A stretch of 18,094 bases of DNA from assembly GCA_035622315.1 (NCBI GenBank), contig DASPVP010000080.1:1-18094 (forward strand), read 5' to 3'. This DNA is from JAJPHJ01 sp035622315 (lineage in GTDB: Bacteria > Vulcanimicrobiota > Vulcanimicrobiia > Eremiobacterales > Eremiobacteraceae). Positions 1 through 6,876 of the stretch are shown here, one piece after another (position 1 is the stretch's first letter; each line of letters begins with the position of its first letter). The notes below the pieces were generated by a model, which worked only from the letters and a program-made list of their open reading frames with translations, did not search any database and was not told the DNA's origin. A program made the translations under genes and the position numbers.

Positions 1-1142
1 TTGCCCAGGTCGTCGAAAGGGAAACTCGCCTTTTCGTAGGCGATGTGCCGTTCCGTCAATTCGCGCTCGGTCAAACCGGCGACTGCGACCTGGGGATCCG
101 TGAAAACGGCACGCGCTGCGATGAGATCGTAGTTGATCGGCTTTGGCGAGCGTGTGAACGCGTTGCGCGCCGCGAGCTGCCCTCCGTAGACCGCCACGTG
201 CACGAGCTCGTAGGCACCCGTCACATCGCCCGCGGCGAAGATATGCGGGTTGCTCGTGCGCAGATATCGATCGGTCTTAACGCCGCCTCGATCGTAAGCG
301 ATGCCCGCGGCGTCGAGTCCGAAGCCGTCGACGTTCGGCTTGCGGCCAAGCGCCGCGAACACTTCATCCGCCTCGACTGCTTCTTCCACCCCGTTCGACT
401 CGAAGCGCACGCGCTTGCGCTCGCCCGCGCGCTCGACTTGGACCAGTCGCGTGCCGGTGCGCACGACGATCCCTTCGCCTTCGAACGCCGAGCGCAGCGC
501 CGCGCCCACGTCCGGATCTTCGCACGACAACAACGTTTCGCTGCGCTGCACGACCGTGACATGCGCGCCGACGCGGGCCAGGTATTGCGCGAGCTCGACG
601 GCTGTCGCGCCACCCCCAAGTACGATGACGCTCGCCGGCAGACGCGTCAGGTTCAGCACGTCATCGCTTGTCAGAAACCCCGTCTCGTGCAGCCCGGGGA
701 TCGGCGGAACGTCGATGATCGATCCGGTCGCCACCACGAAACGTCGCGCGCGGATGCGGTCCTGACCGACCACGAGCGACGAGCGGCTGACGAACCGGGG
801 TGCGCCCAAGAACAAAGGGAACTTCTTGATCCCGTTGACCCGGTCGTCCGCGAAATCCGCGATGATGCGATCCTTGCGCCGCACGATCTCGCCGACGTCC
901 ACCCGCACATCTCCAGGGTGCACGCCGAGCGCCGGCGCTATGCGCGTGAGGTGCGCGATCTCCGCCGATCGGAGGAGCGTTTTGCTCGGCATGCAGCCGC
1001 GCAGGATGCACAGCCCGGCGAGCGGAGCCGTGCCGTCGACGAGCGCGACGGATTTACCCATGCTGCGCGCCGTGGTCGCAGCGGCGTAGCCCGCGCTCCC
1101 CGCGCCCAACACGCACAGATCGAAATCATGTGAGCTTCTCAT
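1..1142 (-). CDS. Class I pyridine nucleotide-disulfide oxidoreductase (dihydrolipoamide dehydrogenase / mercuric reductase-like), 3' end missing
   Basis: This is an FAD-dependent, NAD(P)H-linked disulfide oxidoreductase, probably cytoplasmic and homodimeric. The 380 visible residues begin with a Rossmann FAD motif (GAGSAG, 13-18). The redox-active CX4C pair follows (Cys45 and Cys50 in LCILRGCMPSK). An ATGS motif lies at 138-141 and the second dinucleotide motif (GGGATA) near 176-181. The FTDPQVA segment that opens the dimerisation domain lies close to the window edge. The His-Glu pair of the C-terminus is outside the window. There is no N-terminal metal-binding (HMA) domain, so a true MerA is unlikely. 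The substrate cannot be told: a lipoamide dehydrogenase, a transhydrogenase or another COG1249 member is possible. No 2-oxoacid dehydrogenase genes are visible nearby. The start is ATG at 1142. Seven bases separate it from a -10-like hexamer, so the mRNA may be leaderless. The gene diverges from the FAH-fold gene. Confidence 0.9.
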   Translation of the reverse strand, partial: MRSSHDFDLCVLGAGSAGYAAATTARSMGKSVALVDGTAPLAGLCILRGCMPSKTLLRSAEIAHLTRIAPALGVHPGDVRVDVGEIVRRKDRIIADFADDRVNGIKKFPLFLGAPRFVSRSSLVVGQDRIRARRFVVATGSIIDVPPIPGLHETGFLTSDDVLNLTRLPASVIVLGGGATAVELAQYLARVGAHVTVVQRSETLLSCEDPDVGAALRSAFEGEGIVVRTGTRLVQVERAGERKRVRFESNGVEEAVEADEVFAALGRKPNVDGFGLDAAGIAYDRGGVKTDRYLRTSNPHIFAAGDVTGAYELVHVAVYGGQLAARNAFTRSPKPINYDLIAARAVFTDPQVAVAGLTERELTERHIAYEKASFPFDDLG

Positions 1143-1148
1143 GGACGG

Positions 1149-1154
1149 CAGTAT
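1149..1154 (-). promoter_or_regulatory. Candidate -10 element for the flavoprotein gene (leaderless layout)
   Basis: Read on the minus strand, the hexamer AATACT matches the TATAAT consensus at four positions, including the key second A and last T. It is followed by seven bases (GCCGTCC) and then the ATG. This spacing is identical to that of the much stronger recG promoter in this window, whose spacer is GCCGAGC. No Shine-Dalgarno sequence precedes this ATG. Transcription starting at the ATG is inferred, and no clear -35 is seen. Confidence 0.35.
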
Positions 1155-1232
1155 TGCCCGTCTCGGTAATTGGCGCCTTGCACAGCGCTTCGGCAGGCCG
1201 CTCGTCCGCCGAAGCTGTACAGGCCACACGTC

Positions 1233-1994
1233 ATGGCAACATCACGATTGCTCGCGCGCGCCCGCTTCGACGGCGTCGTGCTGCACGGCTCGCTCGAAGG
1301 GGATGATTTCGTCGCGGAAGGCACCCGCGTGCCGCTCGCATCCGTCCGCCTCCTCGCGCCATGCGTCCCCTCGAAGATCATCGGTGTCGGGCGCAACTAT
1401 GCAGAGCATGCGGCGGAGATGGGCAATGCCCCGCCCAAAGAGCCGCTGCTCTTCTTCAAGCCGCCGTCTGCCCTGAACGACCCCGAGGGCGACATCTTCT
1501 ATCCGCCGCAAAGCCGGCGCGTGGATTTCGAAGGAGAACTCGCGTGCGTCATCGCGACGCGCTGCCGTGATGTTCCCGCAGCGCGGGCGCGCGAGGTGAT
1601 CCTGGGTTACACGATCTGCAACGACGTCACGGCGCGCGACCTCCAGCAGACCGACGGCCAATGGGCGCGCGCCAAGGGGTTTGACGGATTCGCTCCCCTT
1701 GGGCCATGCGTCGCGACCGGCCTCGATCCGTCCACGTTGCGGTTGCGCACCTACGTGAATGGCGCGCTCCGCCAGGACGCATTGACCTCCTCGATGATCT
1801 TCAAGGTTGAGCAGCTCGTCGAATACATCTCTGCCGCGTTCACCTTGGAACCAGGCGACGTGATCACAACGGGCACGCCGTCCGGCATCGCACCGATGCA
1901 GCCGGGTGATGTCGTCAGTGTGGAGATCGAGGGGATCGGAACGCTGCGCAACCGCCTCGTGAGCGCTACTCCGAGAGAAACGCGTCCTCGGTGA
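1233..1994 (+). CDS. Fumarylacetoacetate hydrolase (FAH) family protein
   Basis: A 253-residue enzyme of the FAH fold. Members of this family are Mg/Mn-dependent C-C bond hydrolases, decarboxylases or isomerases that act on 2-oxo or 2-hydroxy-dienoic acids (acylpyruvases, HpaG-like isomerases, oxaloacetate tautomerase or decarboxylase). Visible family motifs in order are GVGRNYAEHA (51-60), the FFKPPSAL segment (74-81), metal ligands Glu100, Glu102 and Asp131 (DFEGE and CNDVTARD), a likely catalytic Lys148 in AKGFDGFAPLGP, and the TTGTPSGIAPMQPGD loop (212-226). The short N-terminal region suits the FAHD1/YcgM-like subgroup. I chose ATG 1233. An in-frame TTG at 1170 would add 21 residues with no family resemblance. 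The 3' end overlaps the convergent secreted-protein gene by 29 bases. The exact substrate is unknown. Confidence 0.9.
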   Translation: MATSRLLARARFDGVVLHGSLEGDDFVAEGTRVPLASVRLLAPCVPSKIIGVGRNYAEHAAEMGNAPPKEPLLFFKPPSALNDPEGDIFYPPQSRRVDFEGELACVIATRCRDVPAARAREVILGYTICNDVTARDLQQTDGQWARAKGFDGFAPLGPCVATGLDPSTLRLRTYVNGALRQDALTSSMIFKVEQLVEYISAAFTLEPGDVITTGTPSGIAPMQPGDVVSVEIEGIGTLRNRLVSATPRETRPR

Positions 1995-2541
1995 CGGCGA
2001 TGTGGAAAGGCGAGCCGGCGGCGATGGTCACGTTGTCGCCCTTGCGCAAAAAGTCGATGATGAAGAACCCCGGCACCATCATGTTGGCGATGTCCTCGAG
2101 CGCCGGACCCGTGCCGTTCTTCTGGTTCGCGTCCGCCACCAGACTATCGTGCGTGATGCCGACCGTCACCTGCGTGCTGTCGGGGAGAACGAGCGGGTCG
2201 AACTCGATGTGTAGCATGCCGTCCTCGCGGCCGCCATGCGCGGGCTTGCACTCGACGACTTTGCCGGTACCGGTCGTGCCCGCGGGAATCGCCACGCGGT
2301 CGCCCGCTTTCACGTCGTCAAGCACTTTGAAATTGAACGTCTGACCCTTGCTGCAGTGCGCGGACGTCACGGTCTGCAGCATCGTGACGCGGATGAGCGT
2401 GCCCGTGGGGATGAGCGTGTTGCGCGTCTCGTCGTCGATGGGCGTGGTCGCGTGTTCGATCGCGGCCGCGCGGCCCGCAAGGCAGGCGGCGCAGATCACC
2501 GCGAGAGCGAGCAAGGTTGGGATCCGGCGCAATATGGTCAT
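1966..2541 (-). CDS. Secreted beta-rich protein of unknown function
   Basis: A 191-residue protein with a clear Sec signal peptide: basic MTILRR, then a hydrophobic stretch (about 9-22), then a probable signal peptidase I site after the Ala run near residue 27. The cysteines around the hydrophobic core do not form a proper lipobox. The mature part is rich in short beta segments with paired 'IPaGT' elements (IPTGTLIRVT and IPAGTTGTGKVVE). This pattern recalls the beta-barrel segment of VirB10/TrbI-like proteins and uncharacterised periplasmic proteins, but the likeness is weak and I assign no function. A GGAG motif about seven bases before the ATG supports the start. The gene lies 36 bases after the exonuclease-GIY-YIG gene on the same strand, so the two may be cotranscribed. 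Its last 29 bases overlap the FAH gene end. Confidence 0.75.
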   Translation of the reverse strand: MTILRRIPTLLALAVICAACLAGRAAAIEHATTPIDDETRNTLIPTGTLIRVTMLQTVTSAHCSKGQTFNFKVLDDVKAGDRVAIPAGTTGTGKVVECKPAHGGREDGMLHIEFDPLVLPDSTQVTVGITHDSLVADANQKNGTGPALEDIANMMVPGFFIIDFLRKGDNVTIAAGSPFHIAVTEDAFLSE

Positions 2542-2577
2542 ACAAACTCCGTTTTGCGAGAGCGCCCGCTCGCCTTT

Positions 2578-4395
2578 TTAGCTCTCTTCGCCGGGTGGAC
2601 CTGCGACGGCCCTGTCCGGCGCCACCGCCGCGCCGGCTGCGACCGCCTCCCCGTCGAGGATCGAGCGCGCCCAGGACTCGGCCTCCTCTGAAGCGGGCTT
2701 GCGATCGGGAAGCGTCGCGTAATACAAGCCTTCCTTGCGCCGCTCGTACCAGCCGGCGAAGATGGAGAGTTGATCGATCTCGTGCTGCTTGACGAAGCAC
2801 TTCGACGCTTCGCCGGGAGCGAAGTGCGCGGCGATGACGCGCGTCAGCTCGGCCAGCGCGCGGCCGCGATCGGGCAGCCGCCGCGGGAGAGTCGTCTTCG
2901 CGACAAGCCTGCCGCGGCAGAACACGAAGCACGCCTCGTCTGCGGGAAGGGTTGATGGCGCCAAGACGACAGCGTTGAGCGTCGCGGCTGCTTCGAGCAT
3001 GGCGTGGCGGTCGCGCAGGCGGCGCAAGCGAGCGAGTCGTTGCTCCTCTCGCAAGGCTAAGTCGCTTCGTCCGCGCACGGCGGATTCGTCGCGCCGGCGC
3101 GCGACTGAGAGCAGCACCTCGTCGGCACGGTCCTCGATGAAGGCGACCGCTTCCGCGATCAGCGCCTCGCGAGCTCCGGGCGGCAAGCTGGTAGCTTCCG
3201 GCGCATCCAAGGCGTCAAGCCCCAGGGCGTCTTGCAGCGCGGCGACCGCAGAACGCGCCGATGCCATGCTTCGATAGGGTCCATAATAGCGCGCTCCATC
3301 TGCGATCAAGCGCGTCGTCGTCAGCAATCTCCCGCGCGGGCCGTGCTCGACTTTGATGAAGCCGAACCTGCGGAAGTTGCGTAGCCGATCGTTGAAGGGC
3401 GGGTCGTGCGCTCGCACGAGATCGGCCTCGGTGAGGAGCGCTTCGAGCTCCGAACCTGTGACCGTGTAGCCGAAACTCGCCACGACGGAGCGCAGCGCAC
3501 GCAGCTTCGCACCCGCCGGCCGCGCTGCCGTAGCGTACGTGCGCAAGCGCTGCCGTAGGTTCTTCGACTTGCCGACGTAGACGATCTGATCGGCCGCGTC
3601 GCGCAGCGTGTATACGCCAGGCTTGCAAGGGACGGCGTCCAGCTCGCTGCGCAAGATCGACGTCCATACCGGAAGCTGCGAAGCGTCGGGCACCCGCAAT
3701 GGCGCGCGGCGTTTTGGAAGCGCTCGGACGCGCAGATGGTCGATCAGCATCCCCAGCGTGAAAACCGCGCAGTCCTCGAAGCGCTTGATGCAGTGGATGA
3801 GCAGTTCAGCGGTGGCGACGGCGTCGCACAACGCGCGGTGGTGGCGCTCGACATCGATGCCGAGCTCGCGCGTGAGCGTGCCGAGCTTGTAGTTCGGCAC
3901 CTCGGCGATGGTACGACGTGCCAGCGCCAGGGTATCGAGTTTCACGTTGGCGAGCGGGCCCAACCCGTGGCGCACGAGCTCGGTCTCGATGAAGTGAGCA
4001 TCAAACCGGACGTTATGACCAACGAGGACGCGATCGCCGAACATGTCGACGACGGCGGGCAGAACGTCCCCGATCGGCGGCGCGCTCGCGACCATGTCGT
4101 CGGTGATCCCCGTCAGGCTCGTGATGAAGGGCGGGATCGGCTGTGCGGGATTGATCAAGCTATGCCACTGCCGCACGATCCGGCCTTGCTCGACGTTGAC
4201 GATCGCGATCTCGGTGATCCCGTCGCGCCGGCAAACGGCTCCGGTCGTCTCGATGTCCACGACGGAGAAAGGCACATCCCACAGATCCGTGGCTGCAAGC
4301 GCGGAGGCTCTGGCGCATCGCGCCTCAAAGGCCAGGTCCGCATCGAGGTCGCGAACACCAAGGCCAAGCGCTCCCGATGGAAGTGCCAATGCCAT
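2578..4395 (-). CDS. DEDDh 3'-5' exonuclease fused to GIY-YIG (UvrC N-terminal-like) nuclease
   Basis: A 605-residue two-nuclease fusion. The N-terminal DnaQ/epsilon-like exonuclease spans roughly residues 40-205. It has all five DEDDh positions: Asp47 and Glu49 (VVDIETTG), Asp132 (GHNVRFDAHF), and His186 and Asp191 (HHRALCD). A GIY-YIG domain follows at about 255-345, with PGVYTL, VYVGKSKNLRQR and a probable metal ligand Glu323 in LLTEADLVR. The segment around 369-374 (RYYGPY) matches the stretch that follows GIY-YIG in UvrC. The rest, up to 605, is the poorly known C-terminal part of this architecture. I see no UVR, RNase H-like or helix-hairpin-helix part of UvrC, so it cannot be an ordinary UvrC. 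The architecture is known from actinobacterial DEDD exonuclease domain proteins. A role in DNA repair is inferred. It diverges from the hydrolase gene. Confidence 0.88.
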   Translation of the reverse strand: MALALPSGALGLGVRDLDADLAFEARCARASALAATDLWDVPFSVVDIETTGAVCRRDGITEIAIVNVEQGRIVRQWHSLINPAQPIPPFITSLTGITDDMVASAPPIGDVLPAVVDMFGDRVLVGHNVRFDAHFIETELVRHGLGPLANVKLDTLALARRTIAEVPNYKLGTLTRELGIDVERHHRALCDAVATAELLIHCIKRFEDCAVFTLGMLIDHLRVRALPKRRAPLRVPDASQLPVWTSILRSELDAVPCKPGVYTLRDAADQIVYVGKSKNLRQRLRTYATAARPAGAKLRALRSVVASFGYTVTGSELEALLTEADLVRAHDPPFNDRLRNFRRFGFIKVEHGPRGRLLTTTRLIADGARYYGPYRSMASARSAVAALQDALGLDALDAPEATSLPPGAREALIAEAVAFIEDRADEVLLSVARRRDESAVRGRSDLALREEQRLARLRRLRDRHAMLEAAATLNAVVLAPSTLPADEACFVFCRGRLVAKTTLPRRLPDRGRALAELTRVIAAHFAPGEASKCFVKQHEIDQLSIFAGWYERRKEGLYYATLPDRKPASEEAESWARSILDGEAVAAGAAVAPDRAVAGPPGEES

Positions 4396-4420
4396 ATCGA
4401 ACAGGTGTTTTACGAACGCA

Positions 4421-4436
4421 CGTACGATATCCTACG
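4421..4436. promoter_or_regulatory. 16-bp near-perfect palindrome in a divergent promoter region
   Basis: The sequence CGTACGATATCCTACG is symmetric at 14 of 16 positions; only the C/C pair flanking the central GATATC fails. It lies in the 61-bp region between the divergent exonuclease-GIY-YIG gene and the hydrolase gene. The symmetry places a -10-like hexamer on each strand: TACGAT (4423-4428, plus) and TAGGAT (4434-4429, minus), each 4/6 to consensus. It may be an operator, a bidirectional promoter core, or both. No convincing -35 is seen for either direction. Confidence 0.4.
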
Positions 4437-4456
4437 CCCGAAAAGATGAGGCCGAC

Positions 4457-5155
4457 GTGGCCCAGTTGCTCTACATCCACGGCTCTGGTTGCACTGAAGA
4501 TAGCTTCCGCGCCCAGGCCGACGCGTTCTTAGGATCGGACGCCGTGACGCTTCCCGGCCATCCTGGGGGCGAGGCGTTTGAGACGGTCGAGGAAGCGAGC
4601 GCGTGGTTCGCGCGCTACGTCGAGTGGCGCCACGCTGGGCGCGCGGTAGCGGCAGGCAATTCGCTCGGCGGCGCGATCGCTATCCGCTGGGCGCTCGATT
4701 ACCCCGAGCAAGTCGACGGTCTCATCCTCATCGGAACCGGCGCCCGGCTGCGGGTTTCGCCTGCCATCTTCAAGATGCTCGACGAGGATTGGCCCGCCTG
4801 CGTCAGCGCGCTCGCTAAAGGGGAGCTCGGGCCGAACGCGTCGCCCGAGTTGCGCGAACGCGTGGCAGGTTGGCACAGAGAGGTTGGCCGTGAAGCGATG
4901 CGGCGCGACTATGGCGCGTGCGATCGCTTCGACGTCATGACGGAGCTCGCCGAGCTGCAGATCCCAACGCTCGTGATCGTCGGTAGCGCCGATCAGCTCA
5001 CACCGCCGAAGTACGCAGCGTACCTCCACGAGCACATCGCAGGCTCGCAACTCGCGGTGATCGAGGAGGCCGGGCATTTGGCCATGACCGAGCGCCCGCT
5101 CGAGGTCAACGCCGCGATCGCAGCGTTCTTAGCGACGACCCGATCGGAGCCTTAA
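4457..5155 (+). CDS. Alpha/beta-fold hydrolase
   Basis: A 232-residue soluble hydrolase of the alpha/beta fold. The catalytic triad is visible: nucleophile Ser69 in the elbow GNSLGG, Asp179 in VGSADQLTP and His207 in EAGHLAMTERP. The oxyanion-hole segment YIHGSG is at 6-11. A short cap region (about 100-160) separates the elbow strand from the acid residue. The substrate cannot be read from sequence; esterases, lactonases and meta-cleavage product hydrolases share these motifs. I chose GTG 4457 because a GATGAGG purine-rich ribosome binding site ends five bases before it and the predicted protein starts directly at the first beta strand. The frame stays open far upstream, but that stretch is antisense to the exonuclease gene and looks unrelated. 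The gene converges on the dehydrogenase gene with a seven-base gap. Confidence 0.85.
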   Translation: MAQLLYIHGSGCTEDSFRAQADAFLGSDAVTLPGHPGGEAFETVEEASAWFARYVEWRHAGRAVAAGNSLGGAIAIRWALDYPEQVDGLILIGTGARLRVSPAIFKMLDEDWPACVSALAKGELGPNASPELRERVAGWHREVGREAMRRDYGACDRFDVMTELAELQIPTLVIVGSADQLTPPKYAAYLHEHIAGSQLAVIEEAGHLAMTERPLEVNAAIAAFLATTRSEP

Positions 5156-5162
5156 GGCGCGC

Positions 5163-5963
5163 TTACCGTCTGCGCCGCAGGTGCGGCGCATCTTGAAACC
5201 CCTTGGCCATGCGCGCGCTGAGAGATCGCGGAGCAAGCTGCGAAGCGAACGCCGCCATCGCGTTCAGCGTGCCCGGAACGCAGACGCCTCTGCCCGCCAG
5301 CATGGCCCGATACGAGACCGCCGCGACGCGTTTCGCGTCGATGACGAGCGGCGAGCGCAACATGTGCGCCTCGTGATGCAGGTGGGCTCTCGCCTGGAAA
5401 CCGGTCATCATGACGCCCGGACATGCGACAGTCGCTGTCACGCCCGTACCGGCAAGTTCGACGACCAGCGCCTCCGTGAACATGAGCACGTATGCTTTGG
5501 TCGCGTAGTACACGGCCATGAGCGGTCCGGGCACGAACGCCGCGGTGGAGGCGATGTTCAAGATGCGCCCGTCGCGCCGCGCGAGCATGTCCGGCAGGAA
5601 GAGCCGCGTGAGCATGGTGAGCGTGCCCACGTTCGTCTGCAGCATGTTCGCGAGCTCGCCGGCGTCCTGCTCCTCGAAATGCCCATTGTAGGCAAAACCC
5701 GCGTTGTTGACCAGCGCGTCGACCACAAGACCGCGGCGCTGCGTCTCTGCGAACACAGCGTCCGCCGCACTTGGCACGCCGAGGTCCTGCGCGAAGACCT
5801 CGACGACGATGTCGAAGTTCTTGCGCAACTCGGCGGCAGCAGTTTCGAGCCGCTTCGGATCTCGCGCGACGAGCAGCAGGTTCCGACGGTCCTTCGCCGC
5901 GACCCGAGCGATCTCGAGCCCGAGACCTGACGAGCCGCCGGTGACCAGCATCGTCGCGCTCAC
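5163..5963 (-). CDS. Short-chain dehydrogenase/reductase (classical SDR)
   Basis: A 266-residue NAD(P)-dependent oxidoreductase with the full classical SDR signature: TGGSSGLG (8-15) for cofactor binding, NNAG (86-89), catalytic Ser139, and Tyr152-x3-Lys156 in VYYATKAY. Arg34 after the second beta strand (LVARD) suggests NADP(H). The length and the SSGLGLEIA opening resemble the DltE/COG0300 group of acyl or fatty-alcohol-like reductases. The substrate is not known. It is the last gene of the long minus-strand run, six bases after rimM, in the place often taken by trmD. The start is GTG 5963; an internal ATG at 5951 would cut only four residues. The last codons form one arm-loop-arm of a strong hairpin that may serve as terminator. 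Confidence 0.9.
   Translation of the reverse strand: MSATMLVTGGSSGLGLEIARVAAKDRRNLLLVARDPKRLETAAAELRKNFDIVVEVFAQDLGVPSAADAVFAETQRRGLVVDALVNNAGFAYNGHFEEQDAGELANMLQTNVGTLTMLTRLFLPDMLARRDGRILNIASTAAFVPGPLMAVYYATKAYVLMFTEALVVELAGTGVTATVACPGVMMTGFQARAHLHHEAHMLRSPLVIDAKRVAAVSYRAMLAGRGVCVPGTLNAMAAFASQLAPRSLSARMAKGFQDAPHLRRRR
5171..5190. terminator. Perfect 9-bp hairpin between convergent genes, candidate terminator
   Basis: TGCGCCGCA, then GG, then TGCGGCGCA form a perfect inverted repeat. It sits 16 bases past the stop of the plus-strand hydrolase and overlaps the last sense codons of the convergent SDR gene. On the plus strand it is followed by TCTTG, a weak T tract. On the minus strand no T run follows. 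A bidirectional terminator or 3'-end-stabilising hairpin fits the convergent layout, but the poor T tract keeps confidence moderate. Confidence 0.5.
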
Positions 5964-5969
5964 GATACG

Positions 5970-6440
5970 TTACAACTCCTCAAAACCCGGCGGCAAGTCG
6001 ACATCGATCGCTCGCGCCTGCTTGTTCACGGAAAACCCATAAGCGGACAGCATGGGGATGAGTTTTCCTGCAGCGCCTACGACGAGCATGTCACAGGCGG
6101 GATAGCGCCTCACGCCCGTGACCTCGCCAAGCGAACCGAGTCGCGCGTCGCGCACCTTGAAGCCGATGAGATCGGCAGCCCGGTATGTCCCCGGCCGGTC
6201 GCTCCGTAGATCTGCGCGATCCATGAAGATCGCTGAACCCGCGAGCTCGCGCGCAGCTGCGACATCGGCGATGCCCTCGAGCCGCACGAGCAAGAGCTTT
6301 TGATGGCGACGCACGCTCGCGATCGTGAAATCCCTTCGGGGTCGCACACTCGACGATCCATCTTGCCGATCGAGGCTGACACGGCGGCCAGCTTCGAACG
6401 CATCGTCGTCGAGCGGGGCCACCTTGAGCTCGCCGCGCAC
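5970..6440 (-). CDS. rimM: 16S rRNA processing protein RimM, N-terminus unresolved
   Basis: RimM binds ribosomal protein S19 and helps mature the 30S head domain. From the GTG at 6440 there are 156 residues: the RGELKV motif of the N-terminal barrel, then the PRC-barrel with DLIGFKVRD, LGEVTGVRRYPACDMLVV, LIPMLSAYGFSVN and the ending VDLPPGFEEL. Codons upstream of this GTG clearly still encode RimM: the frame reads RLVVGTVVGRFG directly before VRGELKV, from about 6476. That matches the usual 'VGxIxGxxGxRGELKV' opening. Yet no ATG, GTG or TTG occurs in this frame between 6440 and the nearest in-frame stop near 6590. The true start is therefore noncanonical, lost to a sequence error, or reached by frameshift from khpA. 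The coordinates given are the minimal canonical ORF. Confidence 0.85.
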   Translation of the reverse strand: MRGELKVAPLDDDAFEAGRRVSLDRQDGSSSVRPRRDFTIASVRRHQKLLLVRLEGIADVAAARELAGSAIFMDRADLRSDRPGTYRAADLIGFKVRDARLGSLGEVTGVRRYPACDMLVVGAAGKLIPMLSAYGFSVNKQARAIDVDLPPGFEEL

Positions 6441-6492
6441 GCCGAAGCGGCCGACGACAGTGCCGACGACGAGGCGCGCGCTGGACGCGGAT

Positions 6493-6876
6493 TCAGTCGA
6501 CGATTTCGACGTTGACGCGCTCGCCCGTTCCGACGGTCGCAGCTTTGACGATCGTCCGGATCGCCTGGACGATGCGCCCCTGGCGCCCGATCACTTTTCC
6601 ACGATCATCTTCGGCGACGCTGAGCAAGAGCACGGGGCCACGATCGTCCGTCGTCGCGCCGATAGAGATTTGGTTCGGGTCGTCGACGATGCGCTCGACG
6701 ATGTACTTGAGCACCGCTGCGGCGCGGCCGATGACATCGTCCTCGTCGCCCTCTTCGCCTTCTTCGGATTGCCGCGGCGCTTCGTCGACGGTCGCGACAG
6801 CCGATTCCGGCGCCTCGCGCTCGGTGAACTCCTCGTCCTCCTCGAGATCGACGAACTCCGGTGGACGCTCGCTCAT
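6493..6876 (-). CDS. khpA: KH-domain RNA-binding protein KhpA, with acidic N-terminal extension
   Basis: A 127-residue protein whose C-terminal 80 residues are a KhpA-type KH domain. The RNA-binding GxxG loop sits in GKVIGRQG (93-100), followed by the helix RIVQAIRTIVKAA. Family members are usually about 75-85 residues, act with KhpB in some Gram-positive bacteria, and lie between rpsP and rimM, exactly as here. The first 48 or so residues are a low-complexity acidic tail dense in Glu and Asp, absent from typical KhpA. It is probably disordered. The start is ATG 6876, immediately after the rpsP stop (TAG then ATG, no gap). An AAGGAG ribosome binding site inside the rpsP end lies nine bases before it. 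Confidence 0.9.
   Translation of the reverse strand: MSERPPEFVDLEEDEEFTEREAPESAVATVDEAPRQSEEGEEGDEDDVIGRAAAVLKYIVERIVDDPNQISIGATTDDRGPVLLLSVAEDDRGKVIGRQGRIVQAIRTIVKAATVGTGERVNVEIVD

Noticed and set aside
45..1133. A 362-codon plus-strand open frame at the left edge
   Set aside because: It is antisense to the flavoprotein gene, which shows FAD, CX4C and NAD motifs in order. The plus-strand product has low-complexity Arg-rich composition.
4043..4456. Longer N-terminus for the alpha/beta hydrolase
   Set aside because: It would overlap the start of the divergent nuclease gene and add a Ser/Arg-rich stretch. GTG 4457 has a ribosome binding site and begins at the first beta strand.
5191..5963. 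The SDR gene as a second fabG
   Set aside because: Its DltE-like opening, NADP-type VARD, and lack of the FabG ending (ITGQxxxVDGG) argue against it. A dedicated fabG is already present in the fab cluster.
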